Below, piece after piece: positions 34,113 to 46,426 of a stretch of DNA of 64,000 bases (positions are counted from its first letter, which is position 1; every line of letters starts with the position of its first letter). A program made the translations under genes and the position numbers. A model generated the notes under the pieces. That model was not told the DNA's origin, made no database searches, and worked only from the letters and a program-made list of their open reading frames with translations. The stretch is from the NCBI GenBank assembly GCA_028564705.1, contig JAPXFQ010000338.1:1302001-1366000 (forward strand), written 5' to 3'. Source of the stretch: Apricaphanius iberus. Taxonomy: Eukaryota; Chordata; Actinopteri; Cyprinodontiformes; Aphaniidae.

Positions 34113-34699
34113 AATAATTACATTCCATTATTATCATTATGCAAATAAATTATTTAAAAATCATACAATGTGATAGACTGTTTTTTTGTTTTTTTTTCAT
34201 TCTATCTCACAGCTGAAGTGTATCGATGATTCAAAATACAGACCTCATCGTTTTAGGTTCAACTTCCCCAATCGATGGCTGTCAAATAATTTTTTGCCCC
34301 ACTGTACCCATTGCACAGCTGGTGCATTCATTCACACAACATTCATTTGCTACTAACTGCTGCTGTAACCTATGATCAAACTTTTTCTTTAAATGTTACT
34401 ACAAATGTTGTGTAGTATCAGATGTTTTATTTGCATCAGTATCACAGAAAAGACACAAAGAAGTTATCAACTTCTGCACTTTTCCATTTTCTGCTTCTGT
34501 GCACACCTATTCAACAGGCTCTTTTAACTGAAGATTTGTTTTTTCTTTTAAAGGATTATCTCAAAATTCAGGTACAACGGCGACTTGGCTTTGCGCTACT
34601 CTGTCACTTTTACATTCAGGAGATGGGGTCATCTCAGATGTCATAGAGACAAGCAACAACATACTTCAGTTAGCCACTAAAACACAAAACAAACAAGCA

Positions 34700-35090
34700 A
34701 GTTGTCAGTGGCGGTTTTTCATATAGCCAACATGGCTTTCAGTGCTGGGGGTCATGGACTCGAGAGGAGGGACAGTGCCTGTAAAACTGACAAATAAATG
34801 GCTGCCCAAATAACCTGACAAGTGAGCGGTGGCGGACTGGCACCAATAAGAGGCACTTGGAATTTTGGCAGAGAGGCCACATTTGTCTTCTCAGGTCAAT
34901 GGCAACCAACAAAGAAACATAACATTAGATATAAACAATACTGCTGCCACAGGACCAATGTTCCCTCTAATTCTTCATGTCACTGAGCAAACTCACTAGT
35001 TCGCTGAGTTGTCCCTTGGACCACTGTGAGCAACATCAGACGCGTGGAATGTGGTCATTCCAGCATCGCATCCATCCAAGTTACATGGTT
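34700..35090. mobile_element. Cluster of hAT-like termini
   Basis: CAGTGGCGGTTTTTC (34708), GGTGGCGGACTGGCACC (34829) and CCAATGTTCCCTCTAATTCTTC (34973) each resemble termini of different hAT families; the second shares GTGGCGGACTGG with the 24122 element. No matching inverted ends were found, so these are truncated copies. Confidence 0.45.
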
Positions 35091-35654
35091 TGCTGAAATA
35101 ATCTAATTGTTACAATACTTTTAAGAGCTGAGTTTCTGTCTGGTTCATTTTATTTTTTACTTTTTTCTTAGTCTTATTTGCATACCTGTCTCTATCTTTA
35201 ATCTTGACCCTGGAAAAACCCTCATCACTGCCAACTTCAACAATCATCTATCCATCTTACACAAGCTGTACATATTAATTATTTAGAAGTTTTTAAATTC
35301 TTTTCACAAGGGCTGAAGGAAGATAAATTTATTTGGTCTCAGAAATTATGAATAATCAACTTTTAACATTAACATTTGTAGATACTGCTATCAATGCCAG
35401 GTTTAAACAGGACCTCTGAAATACTGGGCCATGTTATATCGTGTTTGTTTATATATAGTATTGATGGCTTTTGCATTGTAGCTGTTCCGCTTTATTTATT
35501 TAGTCTATTTATTTACTTTTGATGTGGTCACATGTGGTGATGAGCGGTGAGTCCTAGCCACTGGTGGTGCAGCCACTTGCCATGCAACTGCGGTGGCATT
35601 TGCCCACATTGCCCAGTGGTCATTCTGTCGCTGCAAGTAACACAAGGAGAGTGA

Positions 35655-35730
35655 TAATCAGAGAAGCAAACCTCTAGAGGCCCACAGTAACTCTGGAGGT
35701 CTGCACTCCACAAATCCGGCCTGGCTGGAT
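35655..35730 (+). mobile_element. Tc1-like transposase scrap
   Basis: AATCAGAGAAGCAAACCTCT, GAGGCCCACAGTAACTCTGG and TCTGCACTCCACAAATCCGG are collinear with the Tc1 family of 53085. About 45 bases between the second and third blocks are missing. Confidence 0.65.
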
Positions 35731-37499
35731 GGATATGTGAAGAAGGTCATCTTCATTGTATTCATCCTGTGTTTTCTTTTTATGTAAGCAATCCGAGGGA
35801 ACACATCATTAAGGGAGGTAGGAAACGTCACTAAATGGCAGAGTTGCACACCTCTACAATCTACGAAGAAAAGCTGGCTGGCTTTGGCTTTGAGTTGATA
35901 TCCTCTTTATGAAGTTCCAACAGTATCACAAGTTCAGTGGTTCTCAATTATTTTCTGCCATGACACAGAGCTTGCTTCTTCTCCTAGTTTCTAATGTGAT
36001 CCTTCGCTATCAGTGTGGTCACAGTGAGATGACAGAACTTATAGAAGGGTTGTTCACATATTCATGTTTTTTTCTTTTTTGGGGGGAGGCGGGGTGCACA
36101 TCAGTGTTTCAGTGACTTTAGTCTGTCTGCATGGAGGGGAGGGCATAACTGAAAAGGAGGCTGATGACTGAAAAGGGTGACTATAGAATGGGGGGGGGAT
36201 TAACGTGCATAAGTAGGATAACCTCACCATATTGCCCCAAAACAGCACATCATCATCACTCCATGCTTTATCCTTCTTGACGTTTAAAAAAAAAAGTGTG
36301 ACCAGGGTCATGCAGGATTGAGTGCTTCTCCATTTCAATGATCAACCGTTTGTCGTCGTTGATGAAACACAAATGAGACCCTCTCGCAAAGGACTTCTGA
36401 CCGGGCCGCACAGGTAGTGAACTTTATTTTTAGTAAAGAAGCATGTTTCTTTTTTCTTTTCTTTTTTTCAGAATGACAAGCCGTCTGATTTCCTATCTTC
36501 CCCTATTCAAAATGTTGAATTAACACGTCTCAGAGACGTAGCGCGTAGAAAATAGGACTGCCACGTATATTTAGAAAAGTGCTGCGACATGACGCTCCTG
36601 TGACGGGTCAAACTCGTGCTGCTCTCGCCTCAGGTGGAAAGGATTCTATTGACAACAGTGGGTGCTATCAACAGCGTATGACGTGCTGCTGTTGTGACGT
36701 GCTGCTGACGCGTCCGGTGGAAAGGAGGGGTGAGGCTGTTTTTTCGGATGCCATTTGGTTCGGGGCCATTTTGTCTTATGCCATTTTCTTTGAAGACTGG
36801 CCAATGTTTTTCTAAGACCTTTCACCTAATGCATTTTTATCTAAGGTCTGACTCTGAGCTGTTTTCTCTGAGGTTTTGATAGATGTATTCCTGACACAGA
36901 CATGCTGGTCATCGGGAGATTTGGAAGTTTTATCCGAAGAACCGTTTTGTTCTGGGATTGGTGACCTGAAGGTTTTTTTCCTTTTTTGTACTCAAAAAGC
37001 AGCCACAATTGAGCCCCTCTCATGCTCCTGTTGCGTGTCTGTGTTCGCAAGTGACAACACATAAGCGAGGCATCTTATTATATTGAAGATCCTTGTGTAT
37101 GGTAGGCTGCAGCTGTACGTACCTTTGTTGAGGTCTGCCGCCAGTCTGCAGAGCTGCATTTATGCTCATGTTATGAATGCATATTTCAGTACGATTTGGA
37201 CTCGTCGTTTGATTCAGGATTTGGATTAAACGTTTTTTTGTCTGAGGCAATAACTTTTTGAAAGTTTCAGCTCAATTTTCTCAAGTATGCTGAATATAAT
37301 AATCATTTCCATTTTATTTACCTGGATTGCCGCTGCCATTTTATTTTTATTTACGCAAAAACTGTTCTCAAGTAAGAGTACTATTATTTTAACATATTTT
37401 TATTTGAGTTAAAATTAAAAGTAGACATCTAAGAAATTCCTCAAGTAACAGTAAAATAGTAATATGTAAAAAGGATGATCAATAGTCACTGAGTAACTG
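35731..37499. other. No gene recognised; CpG-bearing patch at 36580-36740
   Basis: At 36660-36710 there is a short direct repeat, TGACGTGCTGCTG twice, followed by ACGCGTCCGGTGGAAAGG, which resembles MITE tails but has no partner end. A poly-T/G junction lies at 36064-36092 and a G-run (nine Gs) at 36191-36199. Nothing is coding. Confidence 0.4.
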
Positions 37500-37660
37500 A
37501 TCAGAACATCAGATCAGCTCTGTTGGACAGAAGAAAGCTACAGTATCTGTGTGCTGGAAAACTAACATTGACCATCACTCTAAAAAAACATCCCTAGCAT
37601 GAAACATGGTGGTTGGAATTTCATCCTGTGAAGCTACTGTTTTAGGAGCATAAGTGAACA
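37500..37660 (+). mobile_element. Tc1-like transposase scrap
   Basis: GCTGGAAAACTAACATTGAC, CATCACTC and AGCATGAAACATGGTGGTTG correspond to the WRKTNTAHHPEH..VKHGGG coding region of the Tc1 family listed at 53085. Both sides are truncated. Confidence 0.65.
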
Positions 37661-39206
37661 GTTCAGAGAATAATTATCCAATCTGCCAAAAATTCTGTTA
37701 TATTGCAAAAAATAATTTGCAAATTATTTTTTTATAAATGTGTAAATCTGGTATATACATAATCCAAACCCTGCAGCTCCAAAAAGGTGCTCTCTATAGG
37801 AGCACTTTAAGGAGTACTTTTAGAAGGCATTGTGTGTTCAGAGCTCGAGTGACTAACCTTTCCATTTTCATGCTGTTTAGGGTCAAGGTCAAAGGGATTT
37901 GTAAAGCAGTTTGCACAATTCCATCAATACACACATCTCTTTCTAACAGAAGATTCCCACATGTTGCCAATGGACCAGGGCCTATAAGGGAATCTGTGCA
38001 GATCATGTGATAATTTGTGGATCAATGTCAGATGTAAGAAATGCCTAATCAATATATGTCTTCATGCTCCCACTTTAAGTACATCATTTATTATTCAGGA
38101 GCTTTATCTATGCATATAGTAATGAATATCCAATAATGTCTGTTTTGGATATGTCCACTTCACTGTGAACAGAAAGACATATTTTACTGTGTGATGAAAT
38201 ATTATGTAGTTCTCTCTGTTATGTGGAATATGCAACAAGGTTTGCTCTTTAATCAAGCTTAGCATCTACATTATGGTTATTTTTCTTAACAATAAACACC
38301 GTCTGCATTCAGGGTCATGTATCAGTATTTGATAAAAATGTAATCCTATCACTGCATAACTACACCAGCTCTACCTAACAATTCTTAAAAACTCAAATGA
38401 CGACAGCCATAGCAATAGAGGTAGAGCCGACTCTTTGCCACACTGTTTCTGTGCTTGCCTGTTTTCCTCTCATAAAAAACACCTATGTTTAGACCCATTA
38501 AATTTTATGATTATGCATGACACAACTCATCAGATAGGAAAATACAATAACATACACTAAACCCAATTACTGTTGCACAAGTCTGGAGTGAGTTTGTTGG
38601 CTTTAATTTATGGTCTGGCTGAACTGATGGCAGAGGAGTAAAACCACCAACTGAAATTTCTTGGTATTTTATTAACAGTCTCTTGGGGATTTTTCTCACC
38701 TCTCTGTATATCTCACAGCTTTAAAGGGTTTATTGATGGATTAATAATTGATTTAACCTATAAAGTTGCTCTAAAAGCTTGCATATATTTTTAATAGCTG
38801 TATTTGAGTGTGCTATATTCTGCTGTGAGCCTATCTGCTTCAAGCATTGACATGTTCATTAAAAATTATATTCCACATACTTTGTGATTAAGGAGGTACT
38901 ATTTGAGCTACTGATGCCTCTATAATCTTCAACTAGTCTGGCTTCTTTTGTCTAAATCTACATCTTTAAGGAATTTTCATATACACTATCGGCTATCACT
39001 GTTTTTTTTGTTTTTCTTTTTCTCAGTTTCCGACCATTCTTCAAGAAGTGGTTGTCCTTACTCCCCTGTCTGAAGCTTGGTTAAACTAAAGCAAGCCATC
39101 TTTACCATGTCTAATTGCCTGAATTCGGTACAGAGGTACCTGAAAAAGTGTCTGTAAGTGATTTTCATTCAATGCACAACCCATTTAAACATATCAATGG
39201 GAGCAA
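37661..39206. other. No feature recognised
   Basis: AT-rich sequence without recognised motifs. Confidence 0.45.
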
Positions 39207-39262
39207 CCCCCCCCCCCCACACACACACACACACACACCAAAACTATTATTATTATTATTAA
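39207..39262. repeat. Poly-C, AC and ATT simple repeats
   Basis: A run of about 12 C is followed by about ten CA units, then by about five ATT units at 39244-39260. Confidence 0.95.
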
Positions 39263-41269
39263 AAAACAAAGTTTAACAGCATATAGAATTTAAAAATGCG
39301 TCTTTTTACAGCACTAGGAACTCTTTTCCCTGTTTTATCTAAAGATAAAAGCTCTAATCATTGACTTTCAACGTGAGTGGTCTTAAGTACAGCTGTCTAA
39401 TCTTGTCTCTTGTCAGAAAAAAGTTGAAACTGAGCCCCAGTGATATTAAGTCTTTTCACAGGGAGTTTAGCTTCCATATCATGGCGGATTAAAATGTCTC
39501 CAGTATCTTTTAAAATAGACACTAGTAATCTCAGCTCTTGCACTTCTGCTAAGTGTGCCTTTGGTTCCAAGCAAACCGTTTGCACCCCTAAAATTGGTCT
39601 AGAGGCTGATTCTGTCGCAGGTCATGTGAGTGAGATACGTGATGAGCAAATTGGGAAAGTCACAGTGATATTCAGTTCACTTTCCCTAATACTCCAGGCG
39701 TTGGTTTATTGAGTGTACCCGTCACGGACGCATACATTCCACACACAAATGTACACGGAGGCTCCAAGTAGAATGTGTGGCCTCTAACCCTTATACTTCC
39801 AGCCCATAATTAAAGACAGACGGTGTATTATATGACGATGTGCAGTTGCTCCGATTGAGATGATGTATGTCACAGGGGCAAGGGGACCTCTGGGACCAAT
39901 CTGAAGTCAAAATAGACCTTAGAGATTAAAGAGGGGGGTTCTAAATGTACCATCACTTGTGCAAGAATGTCACAGCTTGACATCATTTTTCTATAAAGGC
40001 TGCCAGCATCATTTTCCATTATGAGAAAAATTCCTGTGACCCTGAGGCTTAAAAGCCATCTCTCACCAGACAGCCCTTCCCATAAAATGCTGAGCATTCC
40101 GATGGACTCATATCAACTGACTTTGAAGGTTTGGAATAACTTTGCCTGATCAAGGATCAAGAAAAACATGCCTGGATGTTGCCAGCAACATTTATTTTAT
40201 GTAACTAATCTGAAGGGATTGGATGTCTTTACTTGCCTTTTTCTGTTAAGTTTTTCAGAAATATGCTGTTGTTTTAAAAAAATATATATATGTTAAACAC
40301 CACGTATCACTGGATTTTCCACGAAATCTTGAAATTAAACAAACCAATGTCTCTTAAATGAAGCAAAATACATTTTTGGTCTCGTTTTCTCTGAGGTACC
40401 AGTAGTTTTATAAAATTCTTAAATTAATAATGTCCCAACACAATTGAAAGCCAAGAATCATTATCCTGGACTCCTTGACCACACTTAACTGTTGATTCCT
40501 GCTGTCAGTGTCTTGTTAATAGGTGCAACCAATAAAGGTTTTAATTTAAGACTCCCAAAATAATTATGGAAAATAACTCAAGTTTAAGTGGGCATACATA
40601 TTTAGCTAGATATATATGGGACAGTAATACCCCATCAAAGGCAACAGCTTTTATGCACAGGAGAAACTGGATTTACTATATGCATACACTTTATTAAATT
40701 GAACAGAGAATTAGCTTTTGGACTTGATTAGTAGAAATTTTGTTCGTTCTGACTTTGCAGGAATTGCGAAACGGCTGCACAAATACTAATCTCTGTAGCC
40801 TCCATTTTTACTTCTTTAAACATAGCGTATTGTGTGTGTGTCTTTTCTCCTTTCATGTGGGCCCTTTTAAGACAGTAAATCGTTCACACTGGAGCTTGTT
40901 TGCTGTTGCATTTCAGTTATAGCTTAAAAACCCACACAAAATGGGATTTTATCAAACAGTCAGAAGCATTAAAACCTGCAGTATGATTGTAGTCATAGTA
41001 ATGTATTTAAATACTTTTTGAGGTACTTTAGAACACTCTTCTTGTGAAAGTTATAACTTTCTAATGGACCAAGAGAAAGAATTTGATATTTTTACTGCTG
41101 TATTTCGTCAGTTACAATATTCCAAATATAAAGACTAGAATACCCAACTGTGGTTGGTTGAATTTCTTTTGTTGATACTTCTTAGTTCTTTGTTAAGGTT
41201 CATATAGTATTTTATTTAGTTTTCCTTGTATTATTACTTCATGTTTTACAATACTCTTGTTTGGCAGGA
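39263..41269. other. No gene recognised
   Basis: The part at 39380-40100 is repeat-free with balanced composition and may include conserved non-coding sequence. A 90-codon ORF (39440-39712) and an antisense ORF (39397-39585) there show no known domain. Confidence 0.4.
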
Positions 41270-41665
41270 CAGCATAATTGTCCATTGCTATGCAAATGAC
41301 TCTCAGAAATACTTATCTATAAAGCCAGAAGGAACCAATCAGTTAGACTATAATCATGTCTTAAAGACATAAAGGGCAGGATGGCATTTAATATACTGCC
41401 TCTAAATAAAGATAAAATTTCAGTTATGTTCTTAGCTTAAATGCCTCAGACGAATGCTGTGTAGATGTTTGTTTACTTCAGGATGCCATTACCTTGGCCT
41501 GTAATACGACTGTTAGAAACCTTGGAGTTATTTTTCAAAAGGAAGTCTTTTAGCCTGCATATAAAATAGCAGTCTCCTAGGACTGCCTTCTTTCACCTTT
41601 GTAATATTGCCAAAATTAGTAACATCCTGTCTCGGAAGAATGCATTGTTTTCTGCTCTTTTATCC
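41270..41665 (+). pseudogene. LINE reverse-transcriptase relic (L2/CR1-like)
   Basis: Translation gives HCYANDSQKYLSIKPEGTNQ, the block around the reverse-transcriptase catalytic YADD motif of fish L2/CR1-type LINEs. Downstream it gives degraded counterparts of the following region (RNLGVIF-like from AGAAACCTTGGAGTTATTTT, then FFHLCNIAKISNILSRK-like). The first catalytic aspartate is changed (YADD to YAND), and several stops and frameshifts follow. Only about 400 bp of the polymerase is present, with no tail recognised. Confidence 0.85.
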
Positions 41666-43259
41666 ATTCTTGTCAAGAAGATTTGAGCTTGGAATATTAT
41701 GAAGGAGTATGCTGGCTTTTCTGCACATTACTGGTAATATGTTATAACCTTGGAAATACTTCTTACCAAGATTTCTTTGGAACACCTGTAAAGACGTGTC
41801 ACAAGTGGTATTTGTACAACAGTATGAGAAGCATTAAGGTAAATGATGCCAGTGAACAAAGAGTGATAGCTGTAGGCTAGCTATACTGTGTTCCATTTAT
41901 TTCTAGCAGTAGTGTTTTTTTTTATTATGAGCCATATGAGCGGTTGTTCAGAGCAGCATTAGAACAGAAACCACACAAGCATGAGATATAATGTATTTAT
42001 TAAAAAAATAAATATCTTAATTATACTTTGGACAAAGTTACTATAGACCAGTCAACAGGGAGTTGGTGCCCTATTTGGTGAGCACTGCATTTGAATTTAG
42101 ATGATTTTATGCATTTTGATTAGTTGAAGGGGGAAACTTTGATCGCAATGCTACTTGACACACTGTTGGCTGGCGTTTGCAAAGCTGCCAATCTAGGACT
42201 GGAATTCATTTTAAATTGGTCCTGATTGGCTGTATCCCCAAGTGTCATGACGGTTTCCACAGAGCACATTGATTTAAGGTATATTTTTTTGTGTTTTGCC
42301 TATTAAAAATAAGCAGTTATAAACTTTCTTAGAGGGGGTTTTGAGTATTTGTGGATTTTAATATTTGGCCAGTGGCACTGGTCCCCATCCCCCACATGTA
42401 ACAGGGGTCCACTGTACATCCTTCAACCAGTAATACAATGCAAATAATTTTAATTTCTTTTGTCTTGTTATTGTGACCAGAAACGTTTTTCTTCTTTCAT
42501 ACAGATAATATTTTTTTAAAGATGGGGATACTTGGAAAACATATGTGATCACAAGTGATATTTGGTATAATCATTGTGAGAACAACAGATCAAGACTACA
42601 GTAGTTCACAAATTAGGGATACAGATGATGGACAAAAACACAAGCAGTGCAAATCAAACATTTCCGATGTCAGATCACCTACGGTGAGCCTCACTATCAC
42701 ATAGTGCATTATTATACTATCTCAGTAGTCACTAGACTTATATTTGCCAGTAAGCATCATTAAAACTCGCAGCTGGGCATGTGATCAGCTGTTTGGCAGA
42801 TGAGGACCAATTTTGAGGGCTTTTTCATTGGGAAAACAACGTGTGGCTTCTGTCAGGGGATAAAACTGAACAGAATAGTATTGGCACAAGAGAGTGTGGT
42901 TAAGTTCTGAGTCATGCTGCAGATTTGAAGGATTAGAGGTAGAACAATGGGAATCTTTCAGGGACAAGATAAGCATATTGTGAAAAGAGATGGGCAGCAA
43001 TGGTGCCAGAAACATTGTTATTTGTTCTTTTTTTTTCTTTTTATCGGACCAGTGGATGAGAAACTAAGATATGGTCTAAGAAAACTGTGTGAACTATAAA
43101 ATTAATTAAACACAGAATGTGTAGAATGCCTCTGAAGAAGGAAACATCCAAATTAGTCTAACAATCTGATTCAACAACAAAGTCACTGCTTCTGTCATTA
43201 CAGTGGAAGGATGTTTTTTTCTTTATGTGCATTAGCAGTAAGTAACTCACAACAATGTC
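41666..43259. other. No feature recognised
   Basis: AT-rich, with no recognisable repeats or coding motifs. Confidence 0.4.
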
Positions 43260-44000
43260 CAGGCTCTGGTAAATGAGCAGCAGCCTGTCTATCCTTCAGT
43301 GCACGGTGCACTGCAGGCAGTAAAATATATCATTTGCGAGCTGCTACCTGGGAAAGATATTTATTACTTTCGAGCTCTTCCTGGCACCGATTGAATTTCA
43401 GTGTCTCAGAAATTAACTGCGCTCAAGCCTACAGACTTGTTTCGATGCAATTTGTCATGCCAGCTTCATTTGGACCATTTAAAGTGGCAATTAGAACCTG
43501 GCTGCAGAGATCCAAAAGCTAGGCCCTGGGGTAAGTCGCTCAGATACAGATCTTGACCTCCCTACAGCAGCCTTGCTCATGATCAAGAGTGTTGTATGGG
43601 TTTTTTTGCACCCTGAAGGGTGCTCAACACATTTGCCCTATAGGGCTAATCCAGGGATGCATTTCTGTTTCATTACCATTTAAAAAATGCACAATTACCT
43701 GTCAGGGCTCTATTGGGAGCCAGTTGTGCAAGCGCTCCCAAAGCCACTGTAACAAAGGGTGCTGCCTCTTAACACATAGATTGTCATTAAACGAAACTGA
43801 AGCTATTTGTAGGTTCATTAATTACACCCTTTCACACACCACTTCCCTTTCGCTGGAACAAAGGGAAGGTGAACGAGGACTTCCATTTTTGCTGTACATC
43901 AATGTCAGATTATAGCCGTTCTGGCTTCAGCTCGCCTCCCTTGTGCTCTCCCTTTTGGCCCTCGAGGTATGCGATTAATTATAATAAAGGGAGGGGGGGA
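43260..44000. promoter_or_regulatory. Candidate conserved non-coding element
   Basis: This is a repeat-free, compositionally balanced stretch amid AT-rich transposon debris, with homeodomain-type cores (TTCATTAATTACACC at 43814-43828, GATTAATTATAATAAAG near 43972), E-box-like ACCTG and paired GCTCCCAAAG / GGAGCC motifs. Short ORFs (43334-43522 and 43589-43915) show no domains. The proposal is inference from texture only; no alignment was possible. Confidence 0.25.
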
Positions 44001-44605
44001 AAAGGGACATTCACGTCAGTGTGTGTTCTCTCACTCTAAACTTTGTGCATGAGCCATGGCCATGAAATTGGAGGAAAATGCACTGACCTGTTGTGATTGT
44101 CAGATGTCTTATCCTGAGTTGGTGATTTCACGTCTGGTTTGGCGAGGGAAGGTCTGATGTGCCACTCAACGTCCTTTTCTTCCAGACATCTCAGCGTTCT
44201 GCTGCAATTAGCTCAGAGGGCGATGCCGGCCTTGACTCATCATCCCGGTCCTGTTTAGCTCTAATGACTGACTGGAAAATATGTAGTTGTTTGTCTTTGA
44301 ATGTGATACTTTTACTGTACATTAGGCCATTAAGACAATAAAAGTAAAGCTGTAGCAAAATGTAAAAGGATGCCATTTCCTCCCTTTTAAAAACATGATA
44401 TAATGAGCCTCTGAGCTCTGCAAATATTACTCTCTCTGCGTTCTTTGTGCTGAAAGAGTAAGAAATTGTTAATTGGCTTCTAGGATACCGTTGTTTGCAG
44501 TGTGCAATTATTTCCCAAGATGTCTAAATGAGCACATGACTCTAGACCAGTCTGCCATCTTTACATAGGTTAAGAGAAAAAGGGAATTGCCTTGACTAAT
44601 CTATC
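44001..44605. other. No feature recognised
   Basis: This continues the repeat-poor stretch up to the boundary of the LINE copy. No TE or coding motif is seen. Confidence 0.4.
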
Positions 44606-45360
44606 CTATTTAGAAACATGATTAAAGTAATAAATCATAATATCATCTTGTGGTAAAACTCCCGTCAGCTTATGAATCACAAAGGCAACACAGCTAATGA
44701 AAATGCATTGGACTACATGATCTGTATCTTTCAGTGGACAACTCCTAAATATACATCTGTAGTGGCACAGCCACCTTAATGGAAAGTGGTCACAGTCAAT
44801 GCCATAAGTCAGCACAAGATCTAAAGTGTGGTGACAAGAATGGGTTGGTCCCTGCACATTTTGAGTAAAGCCTATTGAGTCCAAGATAATGTTAAAAGGT
44901 GTATCTAGACTATCACTTTCACTATCAACATGAATATTTAAGTCTCCGACTATAATGACTTTATCAGTGTTTAAAACTAGGTCAGATAGAAAATCCGATA
45001 TCTGATCTAAAAATTGAGAATAAGGGCCTGGTGGACGACATAAGACCACTGCTTTGTTATGTGTATGAGGAAGGCTAAAGATTAAATGCTCAAAGGAACT
45101 GTAACTATTATTTTTTGGGGGATTAATTACTAAATCTGAATGAAAGATGGTGGCTACTCCACCTCCTTGACCACTACTTCGAGGGACACTAAAGTTTAAG
45201 TAGCTAGGGGGAGTTGACTCATTTATTGTGACATGGTCCTCTTCCTGCAACCATGTCTCTGCAAGACAAAACAAATAAATATTATTATCACGAATTAAGT
45301 CATTTACCAGGAGTGTTTTTGAGGAGAGAGATCTTATGTTTAGTAAACCACATTTAATTG
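44606..45360 (-). pseudogene. LINE ORF2, N-terminal endonuclease domain
   Basis: Read from about 45360 downward, the frame gives [20 protein letters not shown], then [42 protein letters not shown] and [11 protein letters not shown]. These are the ordered motifs of the apurinic/apyrimidinic-like endonuclease that nicks target DNA for LINE integration (N, E of AETW, D/N of GDxNIHVD). The terminal SDH motif is not readable and the frame then loses similarity, ending at a stop at 44606. The reverse transcriptase that should follow is absent. ORF1 lies just upstream on the same strand. Confidence 0.92.
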
Positions 45361-45529
45361 ATTTGTTTTTCTGTTCAGTCGGAGTTGTATTTATCTTTAT
45401 GATATTTTTATACTTTGCTCTAGTAGCATTAACTTTTAATCAATTTGGTTTGGGTAGTGGACGGGAAACTTTCTCTATAGGGTATTGGGTGGGTGGCAGT
45501 CCCTGTTCCCTGAGCTGGACTCTGGGTTG

Positions 45530-46426
45530 TCACGGCATCGGGGAACTAGAGATAATCCTATCAATGTTCCTGGAAAGAAGGGCAGCGCGGTCCGCGGTGG
45601 AATGTATGCCGTCTCTACGTAACAGTCCAGGTTTTCCCCAGAAGGTCCCCCAGTTATCAATGTAGCCCACATCGTTTTCTGGACACCACCTTGACAACCA
45701 AAGGTGAAAGGACAGCATATGGCTGTACATGTCATCGCTAGTACGATCAGGCAGGGGACCAGAAAAAATGACAGAGTCAGACATCTTTTTGGCAGTCCTA
45801 CACACCGAAGCTACGCTAATTTTAGTCACCTCCGAATGCCGTAACCGGGTGTCATTGCCACCAGCATGGATAACGATCCTGCCATACCGCCGTTTGTCCT
45901 TGGCCAAAAGCTTCAGATGGGACCTAATGTCCGCAGCTCTGGCCCCTGGAAGGCATTTGACAGTGGTCTTTCGTGTCTCTGGAGCCACGTTCCGAACTAT
46001 GGAGCTGCCAATTACAAGAATCGGCCTCTCCTGCTACGCGGGTGCGTCGCTGAGCGGGGCGAACCTATTGTTCACAGAAAGGGACTGGAGGTTGGCTGCA
46101 CACTGGGGCCTGGCGCTAAGCTTCCCACGAACAGTCACCCAGTTCGCCTGAGGTGCCGGCTCCACGGGACCTGTTGGAGGACGGCTAAGGAGTCCTGTCC
46201 TAACTGCCTCCGCACTACCTAATGCTGGGCCCGGCTGTTCTACAGCGCGGAGCCGGGCCTCTAGCTCAGAAACCCTTACCTCCAAGGCTACAAAAATGCT
46301 GCACTTATCACACCTATCATCTTCGCTAAAGGAGGCAGAAGAGTAACTAAACATCTGACACAGAGAGCAGGAGAGAGGAGGAGATTCAGAAAGAGACGGA
46401 AGAACAGGAGACAAAGCGGTAGCCAT
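45530..46426 (-). pseudogene. LINE ORF1 with zinc-ribbon-like start and SGNH-hydrolase (esterase) domain
   Basis: From the ATG at 46426 the frame runs 298 codons with a single in-frame TAG at codon 131 (46034-46036). Residues 20-42 contain paired CxxC motifs (C20, C23, C39, C42). Residues about 43-65 (VALEVRVSELEARLRAVE) are coiled-coil-like. After the stop the frame continues at once with QERPILVIGSSIVRNV (serine block of SGNH hydrolases), HAGGNDT (glycine and asparagine block) and RDGIHST (catalytic histidine block). This domain order is typical of ORF1 in CR1/L2-clade LINEs of vertebrates. Apart from the TAG the frame is remarkably intact, pointing to a fairly young copy. Confidence 0.93.

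Larger units (their letters stand above)
32253..34306 (+). mobile_element. Full-length, inactive Tc1/mariner element (32255-34304)
   Basis: It is bounded by TA on both sides (32253-32254 and 34305-34306). The left end CAATGAGGTACAAAAGTATT and the reverse complement of the right end CAGTGGGGCAAAAAATTATT are copies of the CAGTGGGGCAAAAA-type Tc1 terminus, and inverted similarity continues for well over 50 bases (CAGCCACTGATT versus CAGCCATCGATT). A decayed transposase lies between. Two other sequences have inserted into it (about 33231-33665 and about 33905-34112), so the original element would have been near 1.4 kb. Confidence 0.92.

Noticed and set aside
35528..35849. Minus-strand ORFs of 61-63 codons near 35.5-35.8 kb
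   Set aside because: Partly antisense to a Tc1 scrap, with no independent coding signal.
36580..36740. Possible CpG-island promoter
   Set aside because: It is short, with duplicated TGACGTGCTGCTG and a CCGGTGGAAAGG tail resembling MITE sequence, and no adjacent exon.
45475..46222. Plus-strand and off-frame ORFs (such as 45729-46151 and 45866-46222)
   Set aside because: They are antisense or frame-shifted shadows of the minus-strand LINE ORF1.
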